From assembly GCF_004347735.1 (NCBI RefSeq), contig NZ_SLTI01000042.1, positions 270,246 to 334,245 of the forward strand: DNA of 64,000 nucleotides, written 5' to 3'. The position numbers and the translations under genes were made by a program. Shown piece after piece: positions 28,285 to 36,209 of the stretch. Source of the DNA: Sulfuricurvum sp. IAE1. Lineage in GTDB: Bacteria > Campylobacterota > Campylobacteria > Campylobacterales > Sulfurimonadaceae. Position 1 is the stretch's first letter, and each line of letters starts with the position of its first letter. The notes beneath the pieces were generated by a model. The model was not told the origin of the DNA. It searched no databases and saw nothing but the letters and a program-made list of their open reading frames with translations.

Positions 28285-28947
28285 TTAGGAACGCGGAATA
28301 TCGATCATGTAACCCAAAGAACGGATATTCTGGATGAAATCCTCTTTGAGCGATTTTTTGAGACGGCTAACTTCCGCACGGATCGTAGCATTATCAACGT
28401 ACTCTTCATCCCATATATAGGCGCGAAACTGGTCAAAATCGACGATTCGGCCGCGATTCCTGGCCAAAAGGTCTATAATCTGGAGTTGCCGCTTGGTCAG
28501 CGGCTGTGTTACGTTTTCACACATCAAAGTCGACGTCGCGGCATCGTAACTGTAGCTTTTGGAGAGTTTGAGGTGGCTTTGGGGAATCGCACAGCTTTGC
28601 ATCACTTTATCGATCCGGAGCGAAAGTTCTTTTAGATGAAACGGTTTTTTCAGGTAATCGTAGCAGCCCAGGTCGTACGCGCGGCTGATCCCTTCGATGT
28701 CAATCAGCGCGCTGATGTAGATGGCAGGCGTCCGTATTTTGAGGGCATGGAGCTGTTCGAGCAGCTCCAGCCCGTTGATCCCCGGAACGTTGATATCGAG
28801 CACGAGCAGATCGAACGTTTCGGTTTTGAGCCTCTCCAGGGCATCGGTACCGTCCTCGAACAGGCTGATCCGATGTCCTAAAGAGGCCAAATACTCGTTG
28901 ATCGCTTCGCTGAGCATCGCCTCGTCTTCAAGCAGAAGTATTTTCAA
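28285..28947 (-). CDS. OmpR-family response regulator
   Basis: The 220-residue protein has an N-terminal receiver (KILLLEDEAML; phosphorylation aspartate 51 in LLVLDINVPGINGLELL; YLKKPF near 98) and a C-terminal winged helix (LTKRQLQIIDLLARNRGRIVDFDQFRAYIW, then NATIRAEVSRLKKSL and SLGYMID). A longer frame starts at 28977, but TTG 28947 is preceded by AGAGG at six bases and gives the family N-terminus. It overlaps the end of the histidine kinase gene by 20 bases, so the pair is coupled. It probably binds the tandem 11-bp repeat upstream of the porin gene and so controls acetate uptake; this is inference. Confidence 0.9.
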   Translation of the reverse strand: MKILLLEDEAMLSEAINEYLASLGHRISLFEDGTDALERLKTETFDLLVLDINVPGINGLELLEQLHALKIRTPAIYISALIDIEGISRAYDLGCYDYLKKPFHLKELSLRIDKVMQSCAIPQSHLKLSKSYSYDAATSTLMCENVTQPLTKRQLQIIDLLARNRGRIVDFDQFRAYIWDEEYVDNATIRAEVSRLKKSLKEDFIQNIRSLGYMIDIPRS

Positions 28948-30139
28948 TCGCACCCTCTTTATTAAAACGGTATTCAAAACGGGTCATATCGTCTTCGAAA
29001 CCGATCCGGATTTCGACACCGTCCTCGTCGCAGATCGATTTGACCAGACTCAGCCCCAGCCCGAACCCGTCACTTTTTTTCCGTTCCCGATAGTATGCCT
29101 CGAAAATCTTTTGGGCGTCATGAATCTTCTGCGACCGGCTCTGAACCCAGAAACGGCACGACAAACCGTCGCACGAAATGCCCACTTCGATCGGTTCGCC
29201 GCTTTTGCTGTAGCGGATCGCGTTGGTGATATTGTTATCAATCACCCGCTGAAGCTTCGTTTCGTTGAAGTGGATCCACGACTCGGGCTCAGGACGCTTG
29301 TAGACAAACGAGTGGTTGGAAAACTGGGCCACCTCATCGAAAAATTCGAGCCGCTTTTCGACGTATTCACCCAGTTCAATCGGTTTTTTAGGGTATTCGA
29401 TCTGATCTTTTTTCACCAGGTAGCTCAGGTCATCGTAGATACTGAAGATGTTTTTGACCGCCGCCTCGATCTTCGCCAGGTAGCGGTTTCGCCCCTCGTT
29501 CATCGAAAAAAGCTCGATGTTGGCCATGATGACCGAAAGGGGGGTATGGGTTTCGTGAACGGCGTAGCGGATGAACTGCTTGTGCGATTCGAGCAGCTCC
29601 TGCGAAAACTTCTGCTCGGCTTCCAGCGCCTCGTTTTTAAGCTGCAGCGCGGCCGTTTTTCGTTTCACCCGCTCTTCGAGATCGGCGTTGAGGGTGCGGA
29701 GCGTCTCTTTTTGTTCCTGGATCGTCGACGCCATCTCGTTGGCATACCCCGCCATCCGCTTGAACTCACTAAAATAGAGTTCATCCCCGGCGATCGGCTT
29801 CGCATTGGTATGAACCGCTTCGAAAAACTTCATAAAGCGTTCCATGTCGCGCGCAATCATCGTATTGACGATTTTGGAAATCCCGAAAATGAAACTGAAA
29901 AGGATCAACGCCAGCGTCGAGATCTCGACGATGATCTTGATCAGCCTCCCCTTCAGCGCATGGGGATCGCCCCGCATACCGAACAGTGTCGTGTCCGAAG
30001 CCAAAGCAAACTGGCGATACTCGTCATAAATCAGCAACGAGGCGAAAATAACGGTAAAAAGGAGAATAAAAACAATGGTGTAGAAGTGGAGTTCACGCAG
30101 TGACAAACGGGCCAAACGACGCTGCAGCCAGGATTCCAA
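28928..30139 (-). CDS. membrane sensor histidine kinase
   Basis: The 403-residue kinase has two membrane segments (about 18-37 and 68-89) around a very short periplasmic loop of about 30 residues, a signalling helix region (about 130-185, coiled coil), the H box VHETHTPLS with histidine 195, an N box NNITNAIRYS, and G boxes KKSDGFGLGLSLV. The small sensor loop suggests it senses within the membrane or through a partner, not a large ligand domain. It starts at TTG 30139 after GGAG. It is coupled to the response regulator gene and lies upstream of the acetate operon. The signal is unknown. Confidence 0.9.
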   Translation of the reverse strand: MESWLQRRLARLSLRELHFYTIVFILLFTVIFASLLIYDEYRQFALASDTTLFGMRGDPHALKGRLIKIIVEISTLALILFSFIFGISKIVNTMIARDMERFMKFFEAVHTNAKPIAGDELYFSEFKRMAGYANEMASTIQEQKETLRTLNADLEERVKRKTAALQLKNEALEAEQKFSQELLESHKQFIRYAVHETHTPLSVIMANIELFSMNEGRNRYLAKIEAAVKNIFSIYDDLSYLVKKDQIEYPKKPIELGEYVEKRLEFFDEVAQFSNHSFVYKRPEPESWIHFNETKLQRVIDNNITNAIRYSKSGEPIEVGISCDGLSCRFWVQSRSQKIHDAQKIFEAYYRERKKSDGFGLGLSLVKSICDEDGVEIRIGFEDDMTRFEYRFNKEGAIENTSA

Positions 30140-30167
30140 TTATTCGTTCTCCAAATAAATTTAGGGC

Positions 30168-30173
30168 ATTATA
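30168..30173 (-). promoter_or_regulatory. -10 box of the two-component operon
   Basis: TATAAT on the minus strand, about 30 bases before the histidine kinase start codon, with GGAG in the short leader. Confidence 0.55.
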
Positions 30174-30208
30174 ACCGATTCCGCTTTATTAGGTTAAGAT
30201 TCTTCGAC

Positions 30209-30214
30209 TATAAT
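30209..30214 (+). promoter_or_regulatory. -10 box of the cyclophilin gene
   Basis: TATAAT on the plus strand, 31 bases before the ATG at 30245, with GAAGGA in the leader. Confidence 0.6.
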
Positions 30215-30244
30215 TTCAAAAAATTCTCGAAGGATTCGGAAACA

Positions 30245-30751
30245 ATGTTCGGACGTAAAGAACTCAAAAACTACAATGCGACGGCTGAAGAACTCGCAAC
30301 GATGCAATGGGCCAAAATGACCACCAACAAAGGGGTTGTGTGGCTCAAACTCTATCAGGACGAAACCCCCAACACCGTGGCCAATTTCGCCCACCTCGTC
30401 AACGAAGGGTTCTACAACGGCCTTAATTTCCACCGGGTCATCCCGGGCTTCATGGCTCAGGGCGGATGTCCTCACGGTACGGGAACCGGGGGGCCGGGAT
30501 GGGCCATTCCCTGCGAAACGGCGCTCAACAAACACCGCCACGTAAAAGGGGCCCTCTCCATGGCGCACGCCGGCCCCAATACCGGCGGAAGCCAGTTTTT
30601 CATCTGCTTCGTCAACTGCCCGCATCTTGACGGCGTCCACACCGTGTTCGGCGGCATCGAAGCCGACGACGCCGAATCGATGGCGGTCCTCGACAGCATC
30701 CAGATGCGCGACACCATTGAAAAAGTGGAAATTCTCGCAGAGAAAAATTAA
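30245..30751 (+). CDS. cyclophilin-type peptidyl-prolyl cis-trans isomerase
   Basis: The 168-residue protein is a cyclophilin: TPNTVANFAHLVNEGFYNGLNFHRVIPGFMAQGGCPHGTGTGGPGW holds the catalytic arginine (FHRVIPGFMAQGG), and GALSMAHAGPNTGGSQFFICF the rest of the proline pocket. It catalyses proline isomerisation in folding proteins. No signal peptide is present, so it acts in the cytoplasm. The family tryptophan position is a histidine (CPHLDGVHTVFG), common in bacterial members. Its stop is 3 bases before the start of queH, so the two are co-transcribed. Confidence 0.95.
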   Translation: MFGRKELKNYNATAEELATMQWAKMTTNKGVVWLKLYQDETPNTVANFAHLVNEGFYNGLNFHRVIPGFMAQGGCPHGTGTGGPGWAIPCETALNKHRHVKGALSMAHAGPNTGGSQFFICFVNCPHLDGVHTVFGGIEADDAESMAVLDSIQMRDTIEKVEILAEKN

Positions 30752-30754
30752 ACC

Positions 30755-31837
30755 GTGCTCGTCCACATCTGCTGCAGCGTCGATTCGCACTTCTTTATCG
30801 AAAAGCTGCAGCATGAATACCCCGACGAAAAACTCGTCGGTTTCTTCTATGACCCCAATATCCACCCTTACAGCGAATACCGTCTGCGCCTTTTGGATGT
30901 CGAACGAAGCTGCAAAAAGCTGGGAATTGAGCTCATCGAAGGCCCTTACGACTTCGAATCATGGATGGACGCGGTACGCGGCCTGGAACACGAGCCCGAA
31001 AAGGGGGGGCGATGCGAAGTGTGCTTTGACCGCCGCTTCGAAGTAAGCGCGCAAAAAGCGCTCGAACTGGGCGAATCGGCGATGACCACCACCCTCCTCG
31101 TCAGCCCCAAAAAATCCCAGGAACAGCTCATCAGGGCCGGCGAAGCGTTCGAAGCGAGCCACGGGGTGAAATTCATCGCCTTCGATTACCGCAAAAACAA
31201 CGGAACCGCCGATCAGGGACGCGTTGCAAAAGAGCAACAGCTCTACCGCCAGGACTACTGCGGCTGCCTCTTCGGCCTCTCCATGCAGCGCGATCAGCAG
31301 CAGCGGCTGATGGACGAAATGTTCTCCCCCCTCTCCCGCCAAATTCTTCCCGCATCGATCGAAGAGCGCCTCACGATGTATCAGCGCCGCATGGATCTTG
31401 AAGATTCCGGAATCCCCTACCGGATCGTCAAGGAGCGGTTTTTGAATTACCGCCTCTTTCGCGCATCACTGCGCGTGGGAGGAGAGGTCGTCCCTTCCCA
31501 TCCCCTTTTTTATTCAACCATCAGCCGCACGTCGACCGAAGGAAAAATAGAATTCGAGGTCAACGGGCAGTATTTCCTCAACCGCGAGGAGGTGCGTTTC
31601 ATCACGCTCGACACCTTCAACGCCCTCACGTCGTCGGCTTACGAAAGCACCCGCCGGCTCATGTTCGAAGCACCGCCGGTCGAAACCGAAATTTCGCTGC
31701 GCACCCTCCTGCTCGGAAGCCCCTATGATACTTCCGCCGTCATTGTCGTCGATTCGATCCCGACCGCCAAAGTCTCCCTTTTGCTGGATACAAAGACGTA
31801 TACGGACACGAGGGAAAAACTCATAATCAATAATTAA
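30755..31837 (+). CDS. queH: epoxyqueuosine reductase QueH with C-terminal extension
   Basis: QueH (DUF208) performs the last step of queuosine synthesis in tRNA, reducing epoxyqueuosine. Residues 1-190 carry the motif set: HICCS with cysteines 6 and 7, FYDPNIHPYSEYRLR, RCEVCFDRR (87, 90), TTTLLVSPKKSQE, DYCGC (169, 171), all expected to hold the [4Fe-4S] cluster and a second metal. Residues about 190-360 form an extension not needed for QueH in many species; similar long forms occur in Campylobacterota. The extension is mixed alpha/beta with no motif I recognise. The start is GTG 30755, four bases after the cyclophilin stop codon; the ribosome site is weak. Confidence 0.9.
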   Translation: MLVHICCSVDSHFFIEKLQHEYPDEKLVGFFYDPNIHPYSEYRLRLLDVERSCKKLGIELIEGPYDFESWMDAVRGLEHEPEKGGRCEVCFDRRFEVSAQKALELGESAMTTTLLVSPKKSQEQLIRAGEAFEASHGVKFIAFDYRKNNGTADQGRVAKEQQLYRQDYCGCLFGLSMQRDQQQRLMDEMFSPLSRQILPASIEERLTMYQRRMDLEDSGIPYRIVKERFLNYRLFRASLRVGGEVVPSHPLFYSTISRTSTEGKIEFEVNGQYFLNREEVRFITLDTFNALTSSAYESTRRLMFEAPPVETEISLRTLLLGSPYDTSAVIVVDSIPTAKVSLLLDTKTYTDTREKLIINN

Positions 31838-31888
31838 CCATTTTTGCGATAAACTAGGACGATTTTTTTACCCGAGGTATTTAACAGC

Positions 31889-32332
31889 ATGATAGATGTC
31901 GTCCAGATTCAAAAAATTTTGCCCCACCGTTTCCCCTTCCTGCTTGTCGACCGCGTTACCGACCTGACCCCCAACGAAACTCTTGTCGGCTATAAAAACG
32001 TTACGATCGGCGAACAGATTTTCGAAGGGCACTTTCCGGGCCACCCGATCTATCCGGGCGTCATGATTCTCGAAGGTATGGCTCAGGCGGGAGGCATCCT
32101 CGCATTCCAGAGCATGGATATGACCGAAGAGGAAGCGGCGCAGAAAGTCGTCTACTTCATGAGTATCGACGGAGCCAAATTCCGCTCTCCCGTCCGCCCG
32201 GGCGATCGTCTCGAATACCGTATGAGCGTCGTCAAGCACAAGGGTTCGATCTGGGTTCTCAAAGGGGAAGCCTACGTTGACGACACTCTCGTCTCCGAAG
32301 CCGAGCTCAAAGCCATGATCGTAGACAAGTAG
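31889..32332 (+). CDS. fabZ: 3-hydroxyacyl-ACP dehydratase FabZ
   Basis: FabZ dehydrates 3-hydroxyacyl-ACP in fatty acid elongation and competes with LpxA for hydroxyacyl-ACP. The 147 residues have the catalytic histidine in [13 protein letters not shown] and the glutamate in [23 protein letters not shown]. The length is normal. It is followed by lpxA after 5 bases, and the fabZ-lpxA-clpX-mreB-mreC order is the same as in Campylobacter. A short AT-rich spacer with a GAGG site precedes it; the upstream queH gene reads in the same direction. Confidence 0.96.
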   Translation: MIDVVQIQKILPHRFPFLLVDRVTDLTPNETLVGYKNVTIGEQIFEGHFPGHPIYPGVMILEGMAQAGGILAFQSMDMTEEEAAQKVVYFMSIDGAKFRSPVRPGDRLEYRMSVVKHKGSIWVLKGEAYVDDTLVSEAELKAMIVDK

Positions 32333-32337
32333 GCCTT

Positions 32338-33123
32338 ATGAGTCTGATTTCTCCACACGCCATCATCGAAGAGGGAGCGCAGATCGGCCCCGACGTCGAA
32401 ATCGGCGCTTTTTGCTTCATCTCGGGCAAAGCCAAAATCGGCAGAGGGACCCGCATCGCGCAGGGTGCGTGCATCTACGGAAACACCACGATCGGTGAAT
32501 ATAACGAGATTTTCTCTCACGCGGTCCTGGGTTCCATCCCGCAGGATCTCAAATACGCGGGCGAAGAGGTCGAACTGATCATCGGCGACCGCAACAAAAT
32601 CCGCGAATTCACCCTTTTTAATCCCGGCACCGCCGGAGGGGGCGGCAAAACCGTCGTCGGAAACGACAACCTCTTTATGGGGTACGTCCACCTCGGACAC
32701 GACGTCATCATCGGGAACCACTGCATCCTCGCCAACGCCGCGACGCTGGCCGGGCACGTCGAAATGGGGAATCATGCCGTTATCGGCGGGATGACCCCCG
32801 TCCACCAGTTCGTCAAAATCGGCGACTATGCGATGATCGCCGGAGCCTCGGCACTCTCGCAGGACGTCCCCCCCTATTGTCTGGCGGAAGGGAACCGGGC
32901 GGTTTTGCGCGGATTGAACCTCAACGGCCTGCGCCGCCACATCGAACGCGAGCACATCGACGCGCTCCGTTCGGCCTACCGCGAGCTGTTCGAATCGGGA
33001 AAACCGCTTCAGGAAGTCGCCGCGGCGCTCGCCGAAAACACTGCCAGCGAGTACGTCAAAAACATGTGCGCGTTTATCATCAACACCAAGCGGGGTATTC
33101 CGTTTGAAAGGAAAGAGTCATGA
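32338..33123 (+). CDS. lpxA: UDP-N-acetylglucosamine acyltransferase LpxA
   Basis: LpxA starts lipid A synthesis by moving a 3-hydroxyacyl chain from ACP to UDP-GlcNAc. The 261-residue length and left-handed beta-helix hexapeptide repeats ([39 protein letters not shown] and onward) are those of LpxA. The catalytic histidine lies in [20 protein letters not shown], and the nucleotide-binding segment is [20 protein letters not shown]. The C-terminal helical domain is present. It overlaps clpX by four bases (ATGA). The presence of lpxA confirms a Gram-negative envelope. Confidence 0.97.
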   Translation: MSLISPHAIIEEGAQIGPDVEIGAFCFISGKAKIGRGTRIAQGACIYGNTTIGEYNEIFSHAVLGSIPQDLKYAGEEVELIIGDRNKIREFTLFNPGTAGGGGKTVVGNDNLFMGYVHLGHDVIIGNHCILANAATLAGHVEMGNHAVIGGMTPVHQFVKIGDYAMIAGASALSQDVPPYCLAEGNRAVLRGLNLNGLRRHIEREHIDALRSAYRELFESGKPLQEVAAALAENTASEYVKNMCAFIINTKRGIPFERKES

Positions 33124-34352
33124 TCCATCGCCACTGCAGCTTCTGCGAAGCGCAAGAGAGCGACCACAACCCGCTCATCGCCGGCAACAACGTCTACATT
33201 TGCAAAAACTGCGTTTTTTCGGCCTATAAAATCATGTTCGGCGACCATGACGAACAAAGCAGCGAAAAAATCGAGCATATCCCCACCGAACTGTTGACCC
33301 CCAAAGAGCTCAACGCGTTCCTGGGACAGTACATCATCGGCCAGGAACGTGCCCGCAAGCTCCTTTCCGTTGCCGTTTACAACCATTACAAGCGGATTTT
33401 CAAACATTCGGCGATCGAAGACGAAACCGAAATCGCCAAATCCAACGTCCTTTTGATCGGGCCGACCGGAAGCGGTAAAACCCTCATGGCCCAGACGATC
33501 GCACGGGTCCTCAACGTCCCCATCGCGATCGCCGACGCCACCAGCCTCACCGAAGCGGGATACGTCGGCGAAGACGTCGAGAACATCCTGACCAAACTGC
33601 TGCAGGCAGCCGAAGGGGATGTCGAGCGCGCCCAGCAGGGGATCGTTTTTATCGATGAAATCGACAAGATTTCGCGCATGAGCGAAAACCGCTCCATTAC
33701 CCGCGACGTGTCGGGCGAAGGGGTCCAGCAGGCACTGCTCAAAATCATCGAGGGTGCCGTCGTCAACATCCCGCCCAAAGGGGGACGCAAACACCCCAAC
33801 CAGGATTTTATCCAGATCGACACGTCGGGAATCCTTTTCATCTGCGGCGGGGCGTTTGACGGCCTTGGACAGATCCTGGAGCGCAAACAGGGGAAAAACG
33901 TCATGGGATTCGGACAGGAAAAACGCTCATCAGCCGACATGGACGACAGCTTTGACAACGTCGAGCCCGACGACCTGGTCAGCTACGGCCTCATCCCCGA
34001 ACTGATCGGCCGTCTGCCGATCATCGCGTCGCTGAACAAAATCACCGAAGACGAGATGGTCCGCATCCTCACCGAACCGAAAAACTCGCTCGTCAAACAA
34101 TACACAAAGCTCTTCGCCATCGACAACGTCGAGCTCTCGTTCGAACCCGACGCCCTCAAAGCGATCGCCGCGAAAGCACTCGCCCGTAAAACGGGGGCCA
34201 GGGGGCTTCGTGCCATCATGGAAGAGATCATGGGCGACACCATGTACGAGCTCCCCGAATACAGCGGATACGAGGTGCTCATCACCAAAGAGGTGGTCGA
34301 ATCACAGACCCAGCCGGTTTACATTAAAAAATCGAATCAAAAAAGCGCATAG
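33120..34352 (+). CDS. clpX: ATP-dependent Clp protease ATPase subunit ClpX
   Basis: ClpX unfolds tagged proteins and feeds them to ClpP. The N-terminal zinc-binding domain has CxxC pairs at 6/9 and 28/31 (RHCSFCE, YICKNC). The AAA+ core has Walker A GPTGSGKT near 117, Walker [11 protein letters not shown], the arginine finger region and the pore loop GYVGEDV; the IGF loop that docks ClpP appears as VMGFG near 262-266. The 410-residue length is normal. No clpP gene is adjacent. It is embedded between lpxA and mreB. Confidence 0.97.
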   Translation: MIHRHCSFCEAQESDHNPLIAGNNVYICKNCVFSAYKIMFGDHDEQSSEKIEHIPTELLTPKELNAFLGQYIIGQERARKLLSVAVYNHYKRIFKHSAIEDETEIAKSNVLLIGPTGSGKTLMAQTIARVLNVPIAIADATSLTEAGYVGEDVENILTKLLQAAEGDVERAQQGIVFIDEIDKISRMSENRSITRDVSGEGVQQALLKIIEGAVVNIPPKGGRKHPNQDFIQIDTSGILFICGGAFDGLGQILERKQGKNVMGFGQEKRSSADMDDSFDNVEPDDLVSYGLIPELIGRLPIIASLNKITEDEMVRILTEPKNSLVKQYTKLFAIDNVELSFEPDALKAIAAKALARKTGARGLRAIMEEIMGDTMYELPEYSGYEVLITKEVVESQTQPVYIKKSNQKSA

Positions 34353-34360
34353 GACAGAGA

Positions 34361-35398
34361 ATGCTATTCAACAAACTTATCGGAATGTTTTCAAATGACC
34401 TCTCCATCGACTTGGGGACTGCTAATACGCTCGTCATTTCCAAAGGACGCGGAATCATCATCAACGAACCCTCCGTCGTTGCCGTCAAAACCGAAAAATA
34501 CGGTCAGCAGAAAGTCCTCGCCGTCGGGCGCGAAGCAAAAGAGATGGTGGGGAAAACCCCGGGGAACATCAAAGCGATCCGCCCGATGAAAGACGGGGTG
34601 ATCGCCGACTTCGACATGACCGAAAAGATGATCCGTAAATTCATCGAAAAAGCGCACGGCCGCAGCAGCCTCATCAGCCCCCGGATCATCATCTGCGTCC
34701 CTTACGGTCTGACGCAGGTCGAGCGAAAAGCGGTCCGCGAATCGGCGATGAGCGCCGGCGCACGCGAAGTGTACCTGATCGACGAACCGATGGCGGCCGC
34801 CATCGGAGCGGGAATCGACATCCGTGAGCCCAAAGGGAACATCGTCGTCGACATCGGGGGGGGTACGACCGAAATCGGCGTTATCTCGCTCGGCGGTCTC
34901 GTACTGTGCCGCTCGATCCGTATCGCAGGGGACAAAATCGACCGCGCGATCATGGATTACGTCAAGCGCAAATACAACCTCCTCATCGGGGAGCGTATCG
35001 CCGAAGACATCAAGATCAATATCGGGACGGCGATGCCGCTGCACCAGGAACTCAAAATGATCATCAACGGCCGCGACCAGGTGGAGGGGCTTCTGACGTC
35101 GATCGAACTGACCAGCGAAGATGCCCGCGAAGCGATGCGCGAGCCACTCAAAGAGATCCTCGAAGCGGTACGTGACGTCCTGGAGAACATGCCTCCCGAT
35201 CTTGCCGGCGACATCGTCAACAACGGGGTCATCCTCACCGGAGGAGGCGCATTGATCCGCCAGCTCGACAAATACATTTCCGAAATCATCAAAATCCCGG
35301 TCTACGTAGCCGACGAGCCTCTGCTGTGCGTCGCCCGCGGTACCGGACGCGCACTCGAGGAGATCGACCAACTCCACGAACTGTTCGATAATGAATAA
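34361..35398 (+). CDS. mreB: rod-shape actin homolog MreB
   Basis: MreB forms membrane-bound actin-like filaments that guide lateral wall synthesis. The 345-residue protein has the amphipathic N-terminus (MLFNKLIGMFSNDLSIDLGTANT), the phosphate loops DLGTANT and VVDIGGGTTEIGVISLGG, and the adenosine motif VILTGGGALIRQLDKYI. It starts 9 bases after clpX and overlaps mreC by eight bases. A rod or curved-rod cell shape fits this finding. Confidence 0.97.
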   Translation: MLFNKLIGMFSNDLSIDLGTANTLVISKGRGIIINEPSVVAVKTEKYGQQKVLAVGREAKEMVGKTPGNIKAIRPMKDGVIADFDMTEKMIRKFIEKAHGRSSLISPRIIICVPYGLTQVERKAVRESAMSAGAREVYLIDEPMAAAIGAGIDIREPKGNIVVDIGGGTTEIGVISLGGLVLCRSIRIAGDKIDRAIMDYVKRKYNLLIGERIAEDIKINIGTAMPLHQELKMIINGRDQVEGLLTSIELTSEDAREAMREPLKEILEAVRDVLENMPPDLAGDIVNNGVILTGGGALIRQLDKYISEIIKIPVYVADEPLLCVARGTGRALEEIDQLHELFDNE

Positions 35399-36152
35399 AC
35401 AAAAACTGAGTCTCATTCTCCTGCTGGCCCTCGCGGTCAGCGGGGCCCTTTACTTTACCGGATTGCTGCAATCCCCGATCCTCCGCCTGACATCCGCCCT
35501 CAAACTTTCCTACCATCAAGGGACTGAAGCCGTCGCACATTCGATCGAAGAACATTTCGACCAGCAACGCACCATCATCGACCTGCGCGAAAAAAACCGT
35601 TTTTACGAGACGGAGCTCCTTTCGCTGCACCAGGTTGCGGACGAATACCAAAAACTGCTCAAAGAACACAACAGCACGATGCAAACCGACGCGAACGTAT
35701 CCCTCGTCCGCGCCCTCTCCTACGTCCGTTTCGGCGATCCGCACAAACTCTGGATCGAAATGAGCGGGTTTAACCCCCGCTCGGTTTACGGACTTTTGTA
35801 TCGGGGTTATGCGGCGGGGATCGTCGTCTCGAACAACGGCCGTGCGATGGCGTTGCTCAACGGCGACGTCAAAAGCTCCTATGCCGTGAGCGTCGGGGCC
35901 AATATGGCCCCCGGTATCGTGCGCGGAAACAACAGCAAGCGCCTGATCGTCGAGTTCATCCCGACCTGGATCCCTATTGCGGTCGGGGACGAAGTGTTGA
36001 CGTCGGGACTCGACAAAATTTTCCTTGCAGGGCTCAAGGTAGGAAAAGTAGTCTCGATTTCCAAAGCACAGGGGTATCAAAGCGCCGTCGTCGAACCCTA
36101 CTTCTACGGTAAGAATCCCGCCTATTTTCACGTCATCACGAAGGTCAGATAA
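35391..36152 (+). CDS. mreC: rod-shape determining protein MreC
   Basis: MreC joins MreB in the cytoplasm to wall synthases in the periplasm. The 253-residue protein has an N-terminal membrane anchor (SLILLLALAVSGALYFTGLL), a coiled-coil stretch (about 45-95: HFDQQRTIIDLREKNRFYETELLSLHQ) and two beta domains with the usual GYAAGIVVSNNGRAMALLNGDVKSSYAVSVG and VGDEVLTSGLDKIF. It overlaps mreB and ends the run; no mreD, mrdA or rodA follows. The next gene carB has its own promoter. Confidence 0.93.
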   Translation: MNKQKLSLILLLALAVSGALYFTGLLQSPILRLTSALKLSYHQGTEAVAHSIEEHFDQQRTIIDLREKNRFYETELLSLHQVADEYQKLLKEHNSTMQTDANVSLVRALSYVRFGDPHKLWIEMSGFNPRSVYGLLYRGYAAGIVVSNNGRAMALLNGDVKSSYAVSVGANMAPGIVRGNNSKRLIVEFIPTWIPIAVGDEVLTSGLDKIFLAGLKVGKVVSISKAQGYQSAVVEPYFYGKNPAYFHVITKVR

Positions 36153-36175
36153 TCCGATTTTAAGTGCCTTTGCCC

Positions 36176-36198
36176 TATAATATACAAATTTTTTGTAT
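36176..36198 (+). promoter_or_regulatory. carB promoter with palindrome over the transcript start
   Basis: TATAAT at 36176-36181 is followed at once by ATACAAA TTT TTTGTAT (36182-36198), a perfect seven-base inverted repeat that covers the expected transcript start near 36188. GAGGGG, the ribosome site, follows at 36199. The repeat may be an operator or a short 5' hairpin on the mRNA. Confidence 0.5.
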
Positions 36199-36209
36199 GA
36201 GGGGTCTCA

